Counted from the stretch's first letter, positions 1 to 8,919 are shown. The stretch: 59,773 nucleotides of DNA from Pseudomonadota bacterium (GCA_022563505.1 JADFNG010000006.1:1-59773); one strand, 5' to 3'. Made by a program: numbers and translations. The notes: generated from the sequence alone by a model not told the origin.

Positions 1-2
1 GA

Positions 3-83
3 TAGAAAAGCTGTAGGAGCGTCTCCTGAGGCGCGACCTCTTGAGCTTGGTCGCGGGTCAGGTCCCGCTCCTACAGGAGTGCC
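3..83. repeat. REP-like palindromic repeat, copy 1
   Basis: A GTAGGAGCGTCTCCTGAGGCGCGAC arm is followed about 15 nt later by the roughly inverted arm TCGCGGGTCAGG-TCCCGCTCCTAC and the tail AGGAGTGCC. The same unit recurs at about 7.45, 10.6, 18.3, 34.2, 38.5, 41.5, 55.1 and 59.5 kb, always between genes. It folds as an imperfect long hairpin, as expected of a REP/BIME-type dispersed element. No coding content. Confidence 0.8.
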
Positions 84-114
84 AAAAAAAAGGGTTCCCG
101 GAGGAACCCTTTTT
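84..114 (-). terminator. Rho-independent terminator downstream of tRNA-Asp
   Basis: The hairpin AGGGTTCC-CGGA-GGAACCCT is flanked by an A-run (84-91) and a T-run (110-114). Read on the minus strand it lies just after the tRNA-Asp CCA end and finishes in a U tract. The flanks would let it work in both directions. Confidence 0.8.
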
Positions 115-119
115 CATTT

Positions 120-196
120 TGGCGGAGTGGACGGGACTCGAACCCGCGACCACCGGCGTGACAGGCCGGTATTCTAACCAACTGAACTACCACTCC
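120..196 (-). tRNA. tRNA-Asp (anticodon GTC)
   Basis: The minus strand gives a complete cloverleaf. The acceptor arm is GGAGTGG/CCACTCC, the anticodon stem-loop CCGGC-CTGTCAC-GCCGG with anticodon GTC, the T arm GCGGGTTCGAGTCCCGT, and CCA is encoded. It sits 6 nt downstream of tRNA-Val, so the two are probably cotranscribed. Confidence 0.97.
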
Positions 197-202
197 ATAA
201 CC

Positions 203-278
203 TGGTGGGTGCTGAGGGGTTCGAACCCCCGACCCTCGCCTTGTAAGGGCGATGCTCTACCAGCTGAGCTAAGCACCC
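203..278 (-). tRNA. tRNA-Val (anticodon TAC)
   Basis: The minus-strand cloverleaf has acceptor GGGTGCT/AGCACCC, D arm GCTCAGCTGGTAGAGC, anticodon loop CTTACAA (anticodon TAC) and encoded CCA. It lies downstream of hupB and just upstream of tRNA-Asp, a placement also seen in other gammaproteobacteria. Confidence 0.97.
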
Positions 279-341
279 GGATGAATCGCGGCAGCACTGC
301 TCAATGAGCATTACCTCCCGACTCAAACCCCGGCCTAAATA

Positions 342-372
342 CGAAAAATCGCCAACACGCGGCGATTTTTCG
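342..372 (-). terminator. Rho-independent terminator of hupB
   Basis: A perfect 12-bp stem CGAAAAATCGCC/GGCGATTTTTCG with loop AACACGC lies 24 nt downstream of the hupB stop. Its arms already contain the A- and T-runs. Confidence 0.88.
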
Positions 373-395
373 ACCCTCGAGTACCGAAGCGCGCG

Positions 396-668
396 CTAGT
401 TTACGGCTTCTTTCAGGGCTTTGCCAGCCTTAAATCCAGGGACATTGCTTGCCTTGATCTGGATGGGCTCGCCCGTTCTTGGGTTACGTCCCATGCGTGC
501 TGCACGAGCCTTAACCGAGAACGTACCAAAACCTACCAACGCAACGTTGCCGCCGCCTGCCAAAGTCGAGGTCACGGTGCCAAGCACTGCGTCGACCGCT
601 TTGGTTGCGTCTGCCCGCGAAAGATCCGCGGTTGCTGCTACTGCCTCAATGAGTTCGCCCTTGTTCAT
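396..668 (-). CDS. hupB: DNA-binding protein HU-beta
   Basis: Ninety residues, the normal length of a bacterial HU subunit. HU is a nucleoid protein that bends DNA as a dimer. The start [11 protein letters not shown], the core [23 protein letters not shown] (the saddle and DNA-clasping arm) and the C-terminal [12 protein letters not shown] are textbook HU. An AAAGGTG ribosome-binding site sits 6 nt before ATG. It follows lon on the same strand, as in the E. coli clpP-clpX-lon-hupB order, but the 244-nt gap suggests its own promoter. A clean terminator follows. Confidence 0.97.
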   Translation of the reverse strand: MNKGELIEAVAATADLSRADATKAVDAVLGTVTSTLAGGGNVALVGFGTFSVKARAARMGRNPRTGEPIQIKASNVPGFKAGKALKEAVN

Positions 669-912
669 GCATTCACCTTTGCCGATTGATGTTCAATAGT
701 GTTATGCGGACAAGTAAAAAAATCTCCGCCGCATCCCCGTACTCGTCCCCAAGCAAGCAGAACGATTCTTTACCCATTTTGTTCTGACGGCTTTATGAAA
801 AATCCGTCGCGCCTTCGCCGCATCACGAACACGACCTGACGAGGCACGCGTAGCTTATACCAAGCGACCGTCAAATCGTCAATAAGTCCAGTGTTTCTGC
901 GGGGTTCAGCGC

Positions 913-3396
913 CTAGTGAGGCCTGGCCTGGTCGGCCGTTTTTTGCTCCTCATCGGCGCTCGAAGCGGCGGCTTTTTCGTCCTTGGACGGCGCCTTGGGC
1001 AGCGGCATATGTTGCAGTGCATGCTGCAGCACCTCGTCGATCCATTTCACCGGAAGAATCGTCAGCTTGTCTTTGATGTTCTTCGGTATTTCGACCAGGT
1101 CTTTCTCGTTTTCCAGGGGTATCAGGACGGTCGTGATGCCGCCCCGGTGTGCCGCCAGCAGCTTCTCTTTCAGCCCGCCGATCGGCAGTATTTCGCCGCG
1201 CAAGGTGATCTCGCCCGTCATGGCAACGTCGCTCTTCACAGGAATCTTCGTGAGGGCCGATACCAGCGCCGTACACATGCCAACTCCCGCACTCGGACCG
1301 TCCTTTGGCGTCGCCCCTTCCGGCACGTGAACGTGCACATCGAACTTCTGGTAAAAGTCTTCATCAATGCCAAGAATGCGACTGCGGCTGCGAACCACGG
1401 TCATCGCGGCCTGAATAGACTCCTTCATCACGTCACCGAGTTGCCCGGTATACGTCGACTTGCCCTTGCCCGGCACGACGGCCGCCTCGATGGTCAACAG
1501 TTCTCCGCCCATTTCGGTCCACGCCAGCCCGGTGACCTGCCCGACCTGATCGTTTTCTTCTGCCTTGCCGTAACGGAAGCGCCGCACGCCGAGATACTTC
1601 TCCAGCCCTTTCGGCGTCACTCGAACGATCTTATCGCGGGGTTTCATCAGCAGCGCTTTCACAACCTTGCGGCAGATCTTCGAGATCTCGCGCTCAAGAT
1701 TTCGCACACCGGCCTCGCGAGTGTAATGCTGGATGATGTCGAGCACTGCCGCACGGGTCAGGTTCAGTTCGGTATCTTTCAGCCCGTTGGCCTTCAACTG
1801 TTTTTTGATCAGGTAGCGCATCGCGATGTTGAGCTTCTCATCCTCGGTGTAGCCCGGGATGCGAATGACTTCCATGCGATCGAGCAATGGCGGCGGAATA
1901 TTAAGGCTGTTCGCGGTACACACGAACATCACATCGGACAGGTCGAAATCGACCTCGAGATAGTGATCCGCGAAGGCCGAATTTTGCTCCGGGTCCAGGA
2001 CCTCAAGCAGTGCAGACGACGGATCGCCGCGGAAATCCATGGCCATCTTGTCCACTTCGTCCAGCAGGAACAGCGGGTTCCTGACGCCCGTTTTCGCCAG
2101 ATTCTGGATGATTTTGCCGGGCATCGAGCCAATATAGGTGCGACGGTGGCCGCGAATTTCCGCCTCGTCACGCACGCCACCGAGTGACATGCGCACGAAC
2201 TTGCGGTTGGTCGCCCTGGCAATGCTCTGTCCGAGAGAGGTCTTGCCCACACCCGGTGGGCCGACGAGACAAAGAATCGGCCCTTTAAGACGCTTCACGC
2301 GCTGCTGCACGGCAAGGTACTCAAGGATGCGCTCCTTGACCTTCTCCAGTCCGTAATGATCTTCATCGAGCACCTTCTCGGCCCGATCCAGCTTGCGAAT
2401 GACTTTGCTGCGTTTTTTCCACGGTGCTTTAAGCAACCAGTCGAGGTAATTGCGCACGACGGTTGCTTCGGCGGACATCGGCGACATCTGCTTCAGCTTA
2501 CTGAGTTCCGAAGTCGCCTTTTCATACGCTTCCTTGGACATGCCGGCCGCTTCGATCTTGTTTTCCAGGTCATCGAGTTCCATCGGCACATCGTCCAGAT
2601 CGCCGAGTTCCTTCTGAATCGCCTTCATTTGTTCGTTCAGGTAGTACTCGCGCTGGCTTTTTTCCATTTGCTGTTTCACGCGACCGCGGATGCGTTTTTC
2701 GATTTGCAAAACGTCGAGTTCAATTTCAATGATTCCCAGAATCTGCTCGAGACGTTCCTTGACGTCAATAATCTCCAGGATGCGCTGCTTTTCCGACAGC
2801 TTGAGCGCCATGTGTGCTGCGACGGTATCGGCAAGCCGGCCAGGCTCGTCAATGCCTGCCAGCGACGTCAGAATTTCGGGTGGAATTTTCTTGTTCAGTT
2901 TTACGTAATGTTCGAACTGGCCGACGATTGAACGCACCAGCAGGCCGACCTCACGATCACCTTCTCTCTCCTCATCGACCAGTATCGTAAACTCGGCCGA
3001 GAAGTGGTCTTCCACAATAAGATTATCGACACGCGCACGTTCGCCGCCCTCAACCAGAACCTTTACGGTGCCATCAGGCAGCTTGAGCAATTGCAGGATA
3101 GTCGCCAGGGTGCCGATCTCATACAGGTCATCCCCGCTTGGATCGTCAAGATCCGCTTTCTGTTGCGCGATGAGCAGTATTTTCTTGCCGCCGTCCATGG
3201 CGCGGTCAAGCGCGACGATCGATTTCTCACGGCCGACGAACAGCGGTATCACCATGTGTGGATAGACCACCACATCGCGCAAGGGCAGTACCGAAATGCG
3301 TCCGTATTCCGGCGTTTCCTCGCTCACATCGGTCGTGACTTCCTCGGAAACTTCATCGTCGCGATCAACGGTGGTTGTAAGATCTTTCTTAGACAC
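913..3396 (-). CDS. lon: ATP-dependent Lon protease
   Basis: An 827-residue LonA protease, full length for the family; it degrades misfolded and regulatory proteins in the cytoplasm. The order is an N-terminal LAN substrate-binding domain (about 30-225), a coiled-coil helical region, an AAA+ module with Walker [12 protein letters not shown] near residue 380 and Walker [11 protein letters not shown], then a Ser-Lys protease domain with [10 protein letters not shown] (catalytic Ser) and the catalytic Lys in [13 protein letters not shown]. The start used is GTG at 3396. The C terminus is a low-complexity charged tail (about 35 residues, [16 protein letters not shown]). It lies between clpX and hupB as expected. 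Confidence 0.98.
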   Translation of the reverse strand: MSKKDLTTTVDRDDEVSEEVTTDVSEETPEYGRISVLPLRDVVVYPHMVIPLFVGREKSIVALDRAMDGGKKILLIAQQKADLDDPSGDDLYEIGTLATILQLLKLPDGTVKVLVEGGERARVDNLIVEDHFSAEFTILVDEEREGDREVGLLVRSIVGQFEHYVKLNKKIPPEILTSLAGIDEPGRLADTVAAHMALKLSEKQRILEIIDVKERLEQILGIIEIELDVLQIEKRIRGRVKQQMEKSQREYYLNEQMKAIQKELGDLDDVPMELDDLENKIEAAGMSKEAYEKATSELSKLKQMSPMSAEATVVRNYLDWLLKAPWKKRSKVIRKLDRAEKVLDEDHYGLEKVKERILEYLAVQQRVKRLKGPILCLVGPPGVGKTSLGQSIARATNRKFVRMSLGGVRDEAEIRGHRRTYIGSMPGKIIQNLAKTGVRNPLFLLDEVDKMAMDFRGDPSSALLEVLDPEQNSAFADHYLEVDFDLSDVMFVCTANSLNIPPPLLDRMEVIRIPGYTEDEKLNIAMRYLIKKQLKANGLKDTELNLTRAAVLDIIQHYTREAGVRNLEREISKICRKVVKALLMKPRDKIVRVTPKGLEKYLGVRRFRYGKAEENDQVGQVTGLAWTEMGGELLTIEAAVVPGKGKSTYTGQLGDVMKESIQAAMTVVRSRSRILGIDEDFYQKFDVHVHVPEGATPKDGPSAGVGMCTALVSALTKIPVKSDVAMTGEITLRGEILPIGGLKEKLLAAHRGGITTVLIPLENEKDLVEIPKNIKDKLTILPVKWIDEVLQHALQHMPLPKAPSKDEKAAASSADEEQKTADQARPH

Positions 3397-3574
3397 CTGT
3401 ATATTGCCCTCGCTCAGGTAGGGGAAGCGGCCCGCCGCAGCTCAACTGCGTCCAGGTCGCTGAAAATTTGCGTGTTACTGGACGACGTGCGTCCGAAATA
3501 AACAATATCAAGCAGCCAATGCGTCTGTTTGCCCGAGGAAATCTGCATGACATTGGCGGCCGCCAGAAATAATT

Positions 3575-4885
3575 TCAATCCGATCCGGTCTGCAGTGCCT
3601 GCGGTTCGATTTCCACCGTCGGTGGCCCATCGGACTCATACATAATGTACGGCTGAGTCTCGCCAATCACGACAGCCTCATCCACGACCACTTTCTTCGC
3701 CGTCGTGCTCGAGGGCAATTCATACATGGTATCGAGCAAGACACCCTCAAGAATGGTGCGCAAGCCACGCGCACCTGTTTTGCGCTTCATGGCGCGCTTG
3801 GCGATGGCACGCAAGGCACCATCGCGAAACTCCAGCTCCACACCTTCCATGTCGAAGAGTTTCTTGTACTGTTTCGTCAGCGCATTTTTTGGTTCGATCA
3901 GTATGCTGATGAGCGCATCTTCATCCAGCTCTTCCAGGGTGGCAACGACGGGCAAGCGACCGACAAATTCAGGAATCAAGCCGAATTTTATCAAATCCTC
4001 CGGCTCCACGGTGTTCAGTACTTCGCCGATATTCCGCTTGTCATCGGCCGTCTTGACCTCGGCAACAAAGCCGATGCCGCTCTTCGACGAGCGCTGCTCG
4101 ATGATTTTTTCGAGGCCGGCGAATGCACCACCACAGATGAAGAGGATGTTGCTGGTATCGACCTGCAGGAATTCCTGCTGCGGGTGCTTTCTGCCGCCTT
4201 GCGGCGGAACCGAGGCAATGGTTCCTTCGATCAGCTTCAGGAGCGCCTGTTGCACGCCTTCGCCGGATACGTCACGCGTGATTGATGGATTGTCCGACTT
4301 GCGCGACACCTTGTCGATTTCATCAATATAGACAATGCCGGTCTGCGCTTTCTCGACGTCGTAATCACACTTCTGCAGCAACTTCTGGATGATGTTCTCA
4401 ACGTCCTCACCCACATAACCCGCCTCGGTCAGGGTCGTGGCATCGGCAATCGTAAAGGGCACATTGAGAAACCGCGCCAGCGTTTCCGCCAGCAGCGTCT
4501 TGCCGCAACCGGTCGGGCCGATCAGCAGGATGTTGCTCTTGGAAAGTTCGATGTCGTCTTTTTTGCGCTCGCCGCTGCGATCATCCAGGCGCTTGTAATG
4601 GTTGTAGACAGCGACCGCAAGCACCTTCTTGGCGCGCTCCTGGCCAATGACATATTCGTCCAGAACCGCATTGATATCTTTCGGTTTCGGCAGTTTCTCG
4701 TGACTGGCCTCCGCACTGTCCTCGAGTTCTTCGCGAATGATATCGTTGCAAAGTTCGACGCACTCGTCGCAGACAAATACCGATGGTCCGGCAATCAGCT
4801 TACGAACTTCATGCTGGCTCTTACCGCAAAAAGAGCAGTACAGGAGCTTGCCGTCCTCACTCTTGCCGCGTGAATCATCGCTCAT
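3575..4885 (-). CDS. clpX: ClpX, ATPase subunit of the ClpXP protease
   Basis: A 436-residue AAA+ unfoldase that recognises tagged substrates and feeds them to ClpP. The N-terminal zinc-binding domain (CSFCGKS near 18-21 and CDECVELC near 39-46) has all four cysteines. Walker [16 protein letters not shown], Walker B VYIDEIDK, the pore loop GYVGED and the sensor-2 region GARGLR are present. The ClpP-docking IGF-type loop is also seen (SGIGFVAEV). It is 124 nt downstream of clpP, with a good sigma70 promoter in the gap, so it can be transcribed independently of clpP. Confidence 0.98.
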   Translation of the reverse strand: MSDDSRGKSEDGKLLYCSFCGKSQHEVRKLIAGPSVFVCDECVELCNDIIREELEDSAEASHEKLPKPKDINAVLDEYVIGQERAKKVLAVAVYNHYKRLDDRSGERKKDDIELSKSNILLIGPTGCGKTLLAETLARFLNVPFTIADATTLTEAGYVGEDVENIIQKLLQKCDYDVEKAQTGIVYIDEIDKVSRKSDNPSITRDVSGEGVQQALLKLIEGTIASVPPQGGRKHPQQEFLQVDTSNILFICGGAFAGLEKIIEQRSSKSGIGFVAEVKTADDKRNIGEVLNTVEPEDLIKFGLIPEFVGRLPVVATLEELDEDALISILIEPKNALTKQYKKLFDMEGVELEFRDGALRAIAKRAMKRKTGARGLRTILEGVLLDTMYELPSSTTAKKVVVDEAVVIGETQPYIMYESDGPPTVEIEPQALQTGSD

Positions 4886-4934
4886 GTGTACTCGCCTCTA
4901 TCACCGAAAATCAATCTGTTACCACTGCTTGGTT

Positions 4935-4963
4935 TATATAACACGCGCCCCTCAAGGGTGCAA
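4935..4963 (-). promoter_or_regulatory. Sigma70-type promoter for clpX
   Basis: The minus strand has TTGCAC (4963-4958), a 17-bp spacer, and TATATA (4940-4935), ending 49 nt before the clpX ATG. Both hexamers match the consensus at 4 to 5 of 6 positions with ideal spacing. The spacer contains CTTGAGGGG, which faintly recalls a heat-shock element, but I do not call one. Confidence 0.6.
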
Positions 4964-5009
4964 AGCGCCAAGTCTCAATCGAGGACACCGGGCATGATGA
5001 CAGCGGAAC

Positions 5010-5642
5010 CTACTTCGAATCGCCATCCTTTGTATCTTTCAATTCGACTCGTTTTTCCAAAACTGTGTCGATAAGACCATATTTAACAGCCTTTTCGCTG
5101 CTCATAAAATTATCCCGCTCCAGGTCTTTTTCGATCTGCTCGACTTTCTGACCCGTATGCAGCGCCATGATTTCATTCAATCGCCGTTTGAGTTCCATCA
5201 CCTCTCTGGCATGGATATCGATATCGGTGACCTGGCCCTGATATCCGGCACTCGGCTGGTGCATCATGATTCTCGAATGCGGCAACGCAAACCGCTTGCC
5301 GGCGGCACCGCCGCCGAGCAGGAGCGCACCCATGCTGGCTGCCTGCCCCACACAAATGGTGCTGACATCGCAATTGATGAATTGCATGGTGTCGTAGATC
5401 GCCAGTCCCGCAGTCACTGACCCGCCCGGTGAATTGATATAGAGATGAATATCCTTGTCCGGATTGTCCGACTCCAGATACAGCAATTGCGCCAAGACGA
5501 CGTTCGCTACCTGGTCCTCGATCGAACCCACAATGAATACGACGCGCTCTTTCAGTAAGCGGGAGTAAATGTCATAGGCTCGCTCTCCGCGCGCCGTTTG
5601 TTCGACGACCATGGGTACGAGGTTCAATGCTTGTGCGCTCAT
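5010..5642 (-). CDS. clpP: ATP-dependent Clp protease proteolytic subunit ClpP
   Basis: A 210-residue serine protease that forms the tetradecameric chamber of ClpXP and ClpAP. The catalytic serine is in [11 protein letters not shown] and the catalytic histidine in [14 protein letters not shown]. The third triad residue is expected in the DxDNFMS-like segment [18 protein letters not shown]. The oxyanion segment [14 protein letters not shown] is intact. The start [30 protein letters not shown] is typical, including the short propeptide. It lies 50 nt downstream of tig and upstream of clpX. Confidence 0.98.
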   Translation of the reverse strand: MSAQALNLVPMVVEQTARGERAYDIYSRLLKERVVFIVGSIEDQVANVVLAQLLYLESDNPDKDIHLYINSPGGSVTAGLAIYDTMQFINCDVSTICVGQAASMGALLLGGGAAGKRFALPHSRIMMHQPSAGYQGQVTDIDIHAREVMELKRRLNEIMALHTGQKVEQIEKDLERDNFMSSEKAVKYGLIDTVLEKRVELKDTKDGDSK

Positions 5643-5692
5643 AATTATTCCTGTTCAGCTTTCTGCTGGTTGCCATCTACGACCGGTCATTC

Positions 5693-6982
5693 TTACCGAT
5701 TCATATACTTTTTAAAATCGACCTTCTTCACCTTTTCGACACCGTTTTCGATCAGAAGGTCCACCGCCTGCTCCTCCAGCACCACCGGCTCAATCTGCGC
5801 GATGAGCTGAGGGTTTCTCAGGTAACTTGCAACCATTTCTGACGCGTTTTCATAACCGCCGCACATATCTTCGACGCGCGCCCTGACCTTGTCTGTATCG
5901 ACCGTCAATGCGTTGTCTTGAATGTACTGGCGCAGCAACAAGCCAAGGCGGACACGCTTTTCGGCACTCTCGCTAAAATTCTCCTGCGGCGGCGCTTTGT
6001 CGCGATCCTTGATGCCGAGTTGTTGCATGGCCTCGTCCTGCATGGTGTGCGTTTCCTGCTCGATCAGGGCCTTGGGCACCTCCATCGGATTGCCGTCAAG
6101 CAGGCCCTGCATCACCTGCTCCTTGGTGTCCTGTCGAACCTTTTGCTTTACCTCACGCTCCATGTTGTCAAAAACGTCTTTTCGGAGCTGTTTCAGACCG
6201 CCCTCGCTGACGCCGTAGAGCGTCGCGAACTCATCGTCGAGCACGGGCAATTCCTGTTCTTCAACCCGGTGTACCTTCGACGCAAAGTCCACCTTGTTGC
6301 CGGCCAGTTCCCCGGCGCTGAAATCCTTCGGAAATTTGACCTTGAACATCTTTTCATCGCCGGCTTTCACGCCGACGAGTGCCTTCTCAAAGTCCGGCAG
6401 CATTTGTCCCTGCCCCAGGACCACCGGCACTTCCCTGCCCTTGCCGCCGTCTATGAGATCACCTTTCAAGGTGCCATCGAAGTCAACGATGACGCGATCG
6501 CCCTCTTCGCTGGCACGCTCGACCTCCTTCCAGGCCCCCTTCTGCTGCCGCAAGTTCTCGATCATCTCATCGCAGTCGGCATCCGTAATCTCCACGTCCG
6601 GCTGCTCGACGGTAATCTTGTCGAGACCTTTCAGGGTGACCTCGGGCAACACCTCAAAAGTGGCCACATAGGCAAAGGCCTTATCGTCTGTGCCCGGCTC
6701 CGTCACGATGGTCGGCCCGCCCGCCGGATTGAGATTTTCCTGCGCAACCGCTTCTGCATAGCTTTTTTGCATGAGATCCGACAGCACTTCCTGGCGAATC
6801 CGGCTGCCGAAACGTTTCTTCACCACGTTTGCCGGTACCTTGCCCGGACGGAAACCCTTGAGTTTTGTCGTGCGCCGCATGGACTTGAGCCGCGATTCCA
6901 CCTCGCTGTCAATGCGTTCTGCCGGCAATTCCACCCGCATGCGGCGCTCAAGCACGCCCGTCGATTCCACTGTGACCATCAT
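5693..6982 (-). CDS. tig: Trigger factor, ribosome-associated chaperone and PPIase
   Basis: A 429-residue trigger factor that binds ribosomal protein L23 and shields nascent chains. The N-terminal ribosome-binding domain has the signature GFRPGKVP (about 44-51). The FKBP-like PPIase domain (about 160-245) starts GDRVIVDFDGTLKG, and a helical C-terminal chaperone domain follows. Two ATGs are adjacent (6982 and 6979); the second (MVTVESTGVLERRM) may be the real start, since AGGT stands upstream of both. First gene of the tig-clpP-clpX-lon-hupB series, downstream of tRNA-Leu. Confidence 0.97.
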   Translation of the reverse strand: MMVTVESTGVLERRMRVELPAERIDSEVESRLKSMRRTTKLKGFRPGKVPANVVKKRFGSRIRQEVLSDLMQKSYAEAVAQENLNPAGGPTIVTEPGTDDKAFAYVATFEVLPEVTLKGLDKITVEQPDVEITDADCDEMIENLRQQKGAWKEVERASEEGDRVIVDFDGTLKGDLIDGGKGREVPVVLGQGQMLPDFEKALVGVKAGDEKMFKVKFPKDFSAGELAGNKVDFASKVHRVEEQELPVLDDEFATLYGVSEGGLKQLRKDVFDNMEREVKQKVRQDTKEQVMQGLLDGNPMEVPKALIEQETHTMQDEAMQQLGIKDRDKAPPQENFSESAEKRVRLGLLLRQYIQDNALTVDTDKVRARVEDMCGGYENASEMVASYLRNPQLIAQIEPVVLEEQAVDLLIENGVEKVKKVDFKKYMNR

Positions 6983-7077
6983 AAGTTGTTACCTGCCTGC
7001 TCACTGACGCCGCTGCTCGCGACACCGAAAAACAGTATTAAATCGTTTATTTACAATTAGTTACACGCTGAATTACA

Positions 7078-7162
7078 TGGTGCGAAAGGAGAGACTCGAA
7101 CTCTCACGGGTTACCCCACAGGATCCTAAATCCTGCGCGTCTACCAATTCCGCCACTCTCGC
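7078..7162 (-). tRNA. tRNA-Leu (anticodon TAG)
   Basis: An 85-nt class II tRNA on the minus strand. The acceptor is GCGAGAG/CTTTCGC, the anticodon stem-loop GCAGG-ATTTAGGATCCTG-type with anticodon TAG, followed by a long variable arm (GGGGTAACCC), the T arm GAGAGTTCGAGTCTCTC and encoded CCA. Last gene of the tRNA cluster and directly upstream of tig. Confidence 0.95.
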
Positions 7163-7510
7163 TGCATTTTCAGGATGCCAAACAGGGCACCACTGGTGCC
7201 CTGTCCAACCGCTAATTATAGCGGTAAGAATTCAAGCTGTGTTGGGTTTCTTCCGCCTGATGAGGCACGCGCCCTCAGGAAGTCCGCAATAATCGATCTC
7301 CGCAGACGAGCCATTTATCAGCACCGTTGCAGGAACATGACCTGACACGCGATCCTCCGATATTTCGGCGCACATTGATTAGGAAAGACACTGAAGGTCA
7401 GTCCGCACCGGGTCATTTCTTCTCTTTTTGGCGTTTTGGGCGGACTGGGTCGCGCCTCGGGAGACGCTCCTACAACGGTGCCAGGCAGGGACATAATCGG
7501 CGCGGAAGAT
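7163..7510. other. Intergenic spacer with two stem-loops between tRNA-Lys and tRNA-Leu
   Basis: No convincing gene in this 348-nt stretch. It contains a perfect 10-1-10 palindrome, CAGGGCACCA/TGGTGCCCTG (7183-7203), and a second hairpin, ACCGCTA/TAGCGGT (7208-7225). The pair could act as a processing or pausing structure for the tRNA transcript. A half-length REP-like repeat lies at 7448-7482. Confidence 0.6.
7448..7482. repeat. REP-like repeat, single arm
   Basis: GGTCGCGCCTCGGGAGACGC followed by TCCTACAACGGTGCC. This is one arm of the dispersed repeat with one mismatch from the commoner CTCAGGAGACGC. It lies upstream (minus-strand sense: downstream) of tRNA-Lys. Confidence 0.75.
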
Positions 7511-7586
7511 TGGTGGGCCCCCGGGGACTCGAACCCCGGACCAAGAGATTAAGAGTCTCCTGCTCTACCAACTGAGCTAGAGGCCC
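7511..7586 (-). tRNA. tRNA-Lys (anticodon CTT)
   Basis: The minus-strand cloverleaf has acceptor GGGCCTC/GGGGCCC (with wobble and mismatch next to the base), D arm GCTCAGTTGGTAGAGC, anticodon stem-loop GGAGA-CTCTTAA-TCTCT with anticodon CTT, T arm CCGGGGTTCGAGTCCCCGG and encoded CCA. It decodes AAG. Confidence 0.95.
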
Positions 7587-7942
7587 AATTTGCCCGCACA
7601 ATCAATACGGGCAAAATGATCAGGTGCAAATTGATCTTTAGTAATCTTTCCTAAACTGGCTACCACAAACCAGCCAGATCGGCACTATACAACCAAACCA
7701 AAACAACGCAAGACCGAGGCCTTCATGCAGCTGTTAGCAGGTCGAAACCGAACAGTGTCGAGGCTTAATCGGCTTTCGTTTGGCGTCGCTGGATTTGTGG
7801 GTCTTAGGGACGGTCCGCATCAGTGCCGATACAATAGCGTTCCCAATTTGAAATGAGACTCGCCTTAGCGCGCCCATAAAGGGCGGACTAAAGATAAATC
7901 CGCGGTCCGCATCAGTACTCGTTCGGAGTGCTTGGGCGGATT
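7587..7942. other. Spacer between tRNA-His and tRNA-Lys, no gene seen
   Basis: This 356-nt spacer has no ORF with family features. It contains one copy of ACTAAAGATAAATCCGC (7887-7903) and an inverted, diverged copy of the same motif (about 7628-7645). GCGGATTT at 7936-7943 can pair with AAATCCGC at 7896-7903, forming a stem immediately after the tRNA-His CCA that is probably its terminator or processing hairpin. Confidence 0.55.
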
Positions 7943-8193
7943 TGGGGTGGACGACGGGACTCGAACCCGCGACGGCCGGAATCACAATCCGGGGCTCTAC
8001 CAACTGAGCTACGCCCACCATAATTTTTGATGTTCTGACAAACAACTACGGCCAATCAAATTTCCTTCGTTCTAGGTTCTTGGTAGCTTTGTTTCATGGT
8101 CCTGCTTTTTTCATTACTAAAGATCAATCCGCCCTTCGTTCGGCATTGCTCGTTTCTTGGCTCTATCTTTTTCATTACTAAAGATAAATCCGC
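7887..8193 (-). repeat. Three copies of a short tRNA-flanking motif
   Basis: ACTAAAGAT[A/C]AATCCGC occurs at 7887-7903, 8116-8132 and 8177-8193. On the minus strand it reads GCGGATTTATCTTTAGT. Copies 1 and 3 each pair with AAATCCGC that begins right at the CCA end of tRNA-His and tRNA-Arg, so each closes a hairpin behind a tRNA. Copy 2 has no tRNA in front of it and may mark a lost tRNA gene or spacer duplication. Confidence 0.6.
7943..8019 (-). tRNA. tRNA-His (anticodon GTG)
   Basis: The minus-strand cloverleaf has the extra 5' G (-1) opposite discriminator C typical of tRNA-His. Acceptor is GTGGGCG/CGTCCAC, anticodon stem-loop CCGGA-TTGTGAT-TCCGG with anticodon GTG, T arm CGCGGGTTCGAGTCCCG, and CCA is encoded. 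Confidence 0.96.
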
Positions 8194-8273
8194 AACCCCC
8201 ATCGATGCTTATTTGGCATCGTAGGCGGATTTGGCGCGCCCGGCAGGACTTGAACCTGCAACCCTCGGCTTAG

Positions 8274-8919
8274 CTTACCAACTACCGTTTTCACGGCCAC
8301 GCAAATTGCGCGTTTGTGGTCTGGACTATCTCTTCACCATCTCAGGTGCCGCACGTATAGTCTCTACGGAACCCCGCGATAATCAGCCGCGAATTTTACT
8401 CGCTTTAGCTGATTATTCTTGGGTGTCTCTACCCTCAGTGAAACATTTGAGCGAAATTTGTCGGGGTCAAGATAGTAGCACTCGTCAGTGTCCGGACAAT
8501 AAATGCAGTACAAATCTACTTCTTTCTTGTCGATTGGTACCGTGTGCGTTCCGCGTTTGTCAGTCCAACACGTGGAAAACTTCACATCTATTTTTCCGTA
8601 CTTATCTACAGTCCTATACTTAACTTGAATCCGGCGGAATTCACCATCCCGATACGCCACAAGATCAAACGGACAATGCTCCGTCAGCGGCACGAAAATC
8701 GTAAATCCCTGCTCAAACAAATCAATCTGAGCCTTCAAGACTCCCAGGTCGCCCTTATGTTTCGTATGGTGCGATGCGCTCACAAGAACATATTACACCA
8801 ACGTACGGGTCAACCACAGGTTTCCACGGGATTGCCATCAGCACTACCTGTTAAGGGTTCCCCGTTACGGTGCGGTCCACTGTACCGGTTCTGTTTCCCG
8901 ATACAGGCTCCTTGATTTA
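8274..8919 (-). mobile_element. Self-splicing group I intron (IC3-like) in tRNA-Arg
   Basis: A 646-nt insertion in the anticodon loop with recognisable ribozyme parts in order. P1 pairs the 5' exon GGCCTT with GGAGCC and places a U.G wobble at the splice site. The P4/P5 strands CGGGGAACCCTTAA and GGCAATCCCG match the conserved tRNA-intron core. A long P6-side insertion carries the endonuclease ORF. P7 strands GACTAT and ATAGTC bracket P8 (CACC/GGTG), with J8/7 AAGAG. A P9 hairpin capped CCGT-GAAA-ACGG and a terminal G (8274) complete it. The core closely resembles the tRNA introns of cyanobacteria (Leu) and Azoarcus (Ile). Exact pairings were judged by eye. Confidence 0.9.
8364..8783 (-). CDS. 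Intron-encoded PD-(D/E)XK homing endonuclease
   Basis: A 139-residue protein inside the group I intron, starting at GTG 8783 (VSASHHTKHKGDLG). It has the order expected of the I-Ssp6803I-type PD-(D/E)XK family: an N-terminal helix with K10-G11-D12, Asp40 in PFDLVAY, and Gln53-x-Lys55 in RRIQVKYRT. I-Ssp6803I also uses a Q-x-K variant of the motif and lives in a tRNA intron. A C-terminal CIYCPDTDEC cluster could bind metal. The stop codon TAG overlaps the P7-side ribozyme sequence (GTAGAGACTAT), so coding and ribozyme functions share bases. There is no good ribosome-binding site upstream. The ORF is intact, so the intron may still be mobile. Confidence 0.88.
   Translation of the reverse strand: MSASHHTKHKGDLGVLKAQIDLFEQGFTIFVPLTEHCPFDLVAYRDGEFRRIQVKYRTVDKYGKIDVKFSTCWTDKRGTHTVPIDKKEVDLYCIYCPDTDECYYLDPDKFRSNVSLRVETPKNNQLKRVKFAADYRGVP

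Noticed and set aside
916-2187. Long open frame opposite lon (423 aa)
   Set aside because: Antisense shadow of a strongly conserved gene; residues are arginine/histidine-rich with no recognisable domain.
3500-3575. Heat-shock (sigma32) promoter upstream of lon
   Set aside because: CTTGAT occurs at about the right place but I found no CCCCAT-type -10 at correct spacing, so I do not call it.
7734-8045. Minus-strand frame over tRNA-His (MVGVAQLVEPRIVIPAVAG)
   Set aside because: A translated tRNA-His plus spacer, a common false annotation.
8231-8623. Plus-strand open frame across tRNA-Arg and the intron
   Set aside because: Complement of tRNA and ribozyme; its first residues (ARPAGLEPATLGLAYQ) are the well-known false protein made from tRNA complements.
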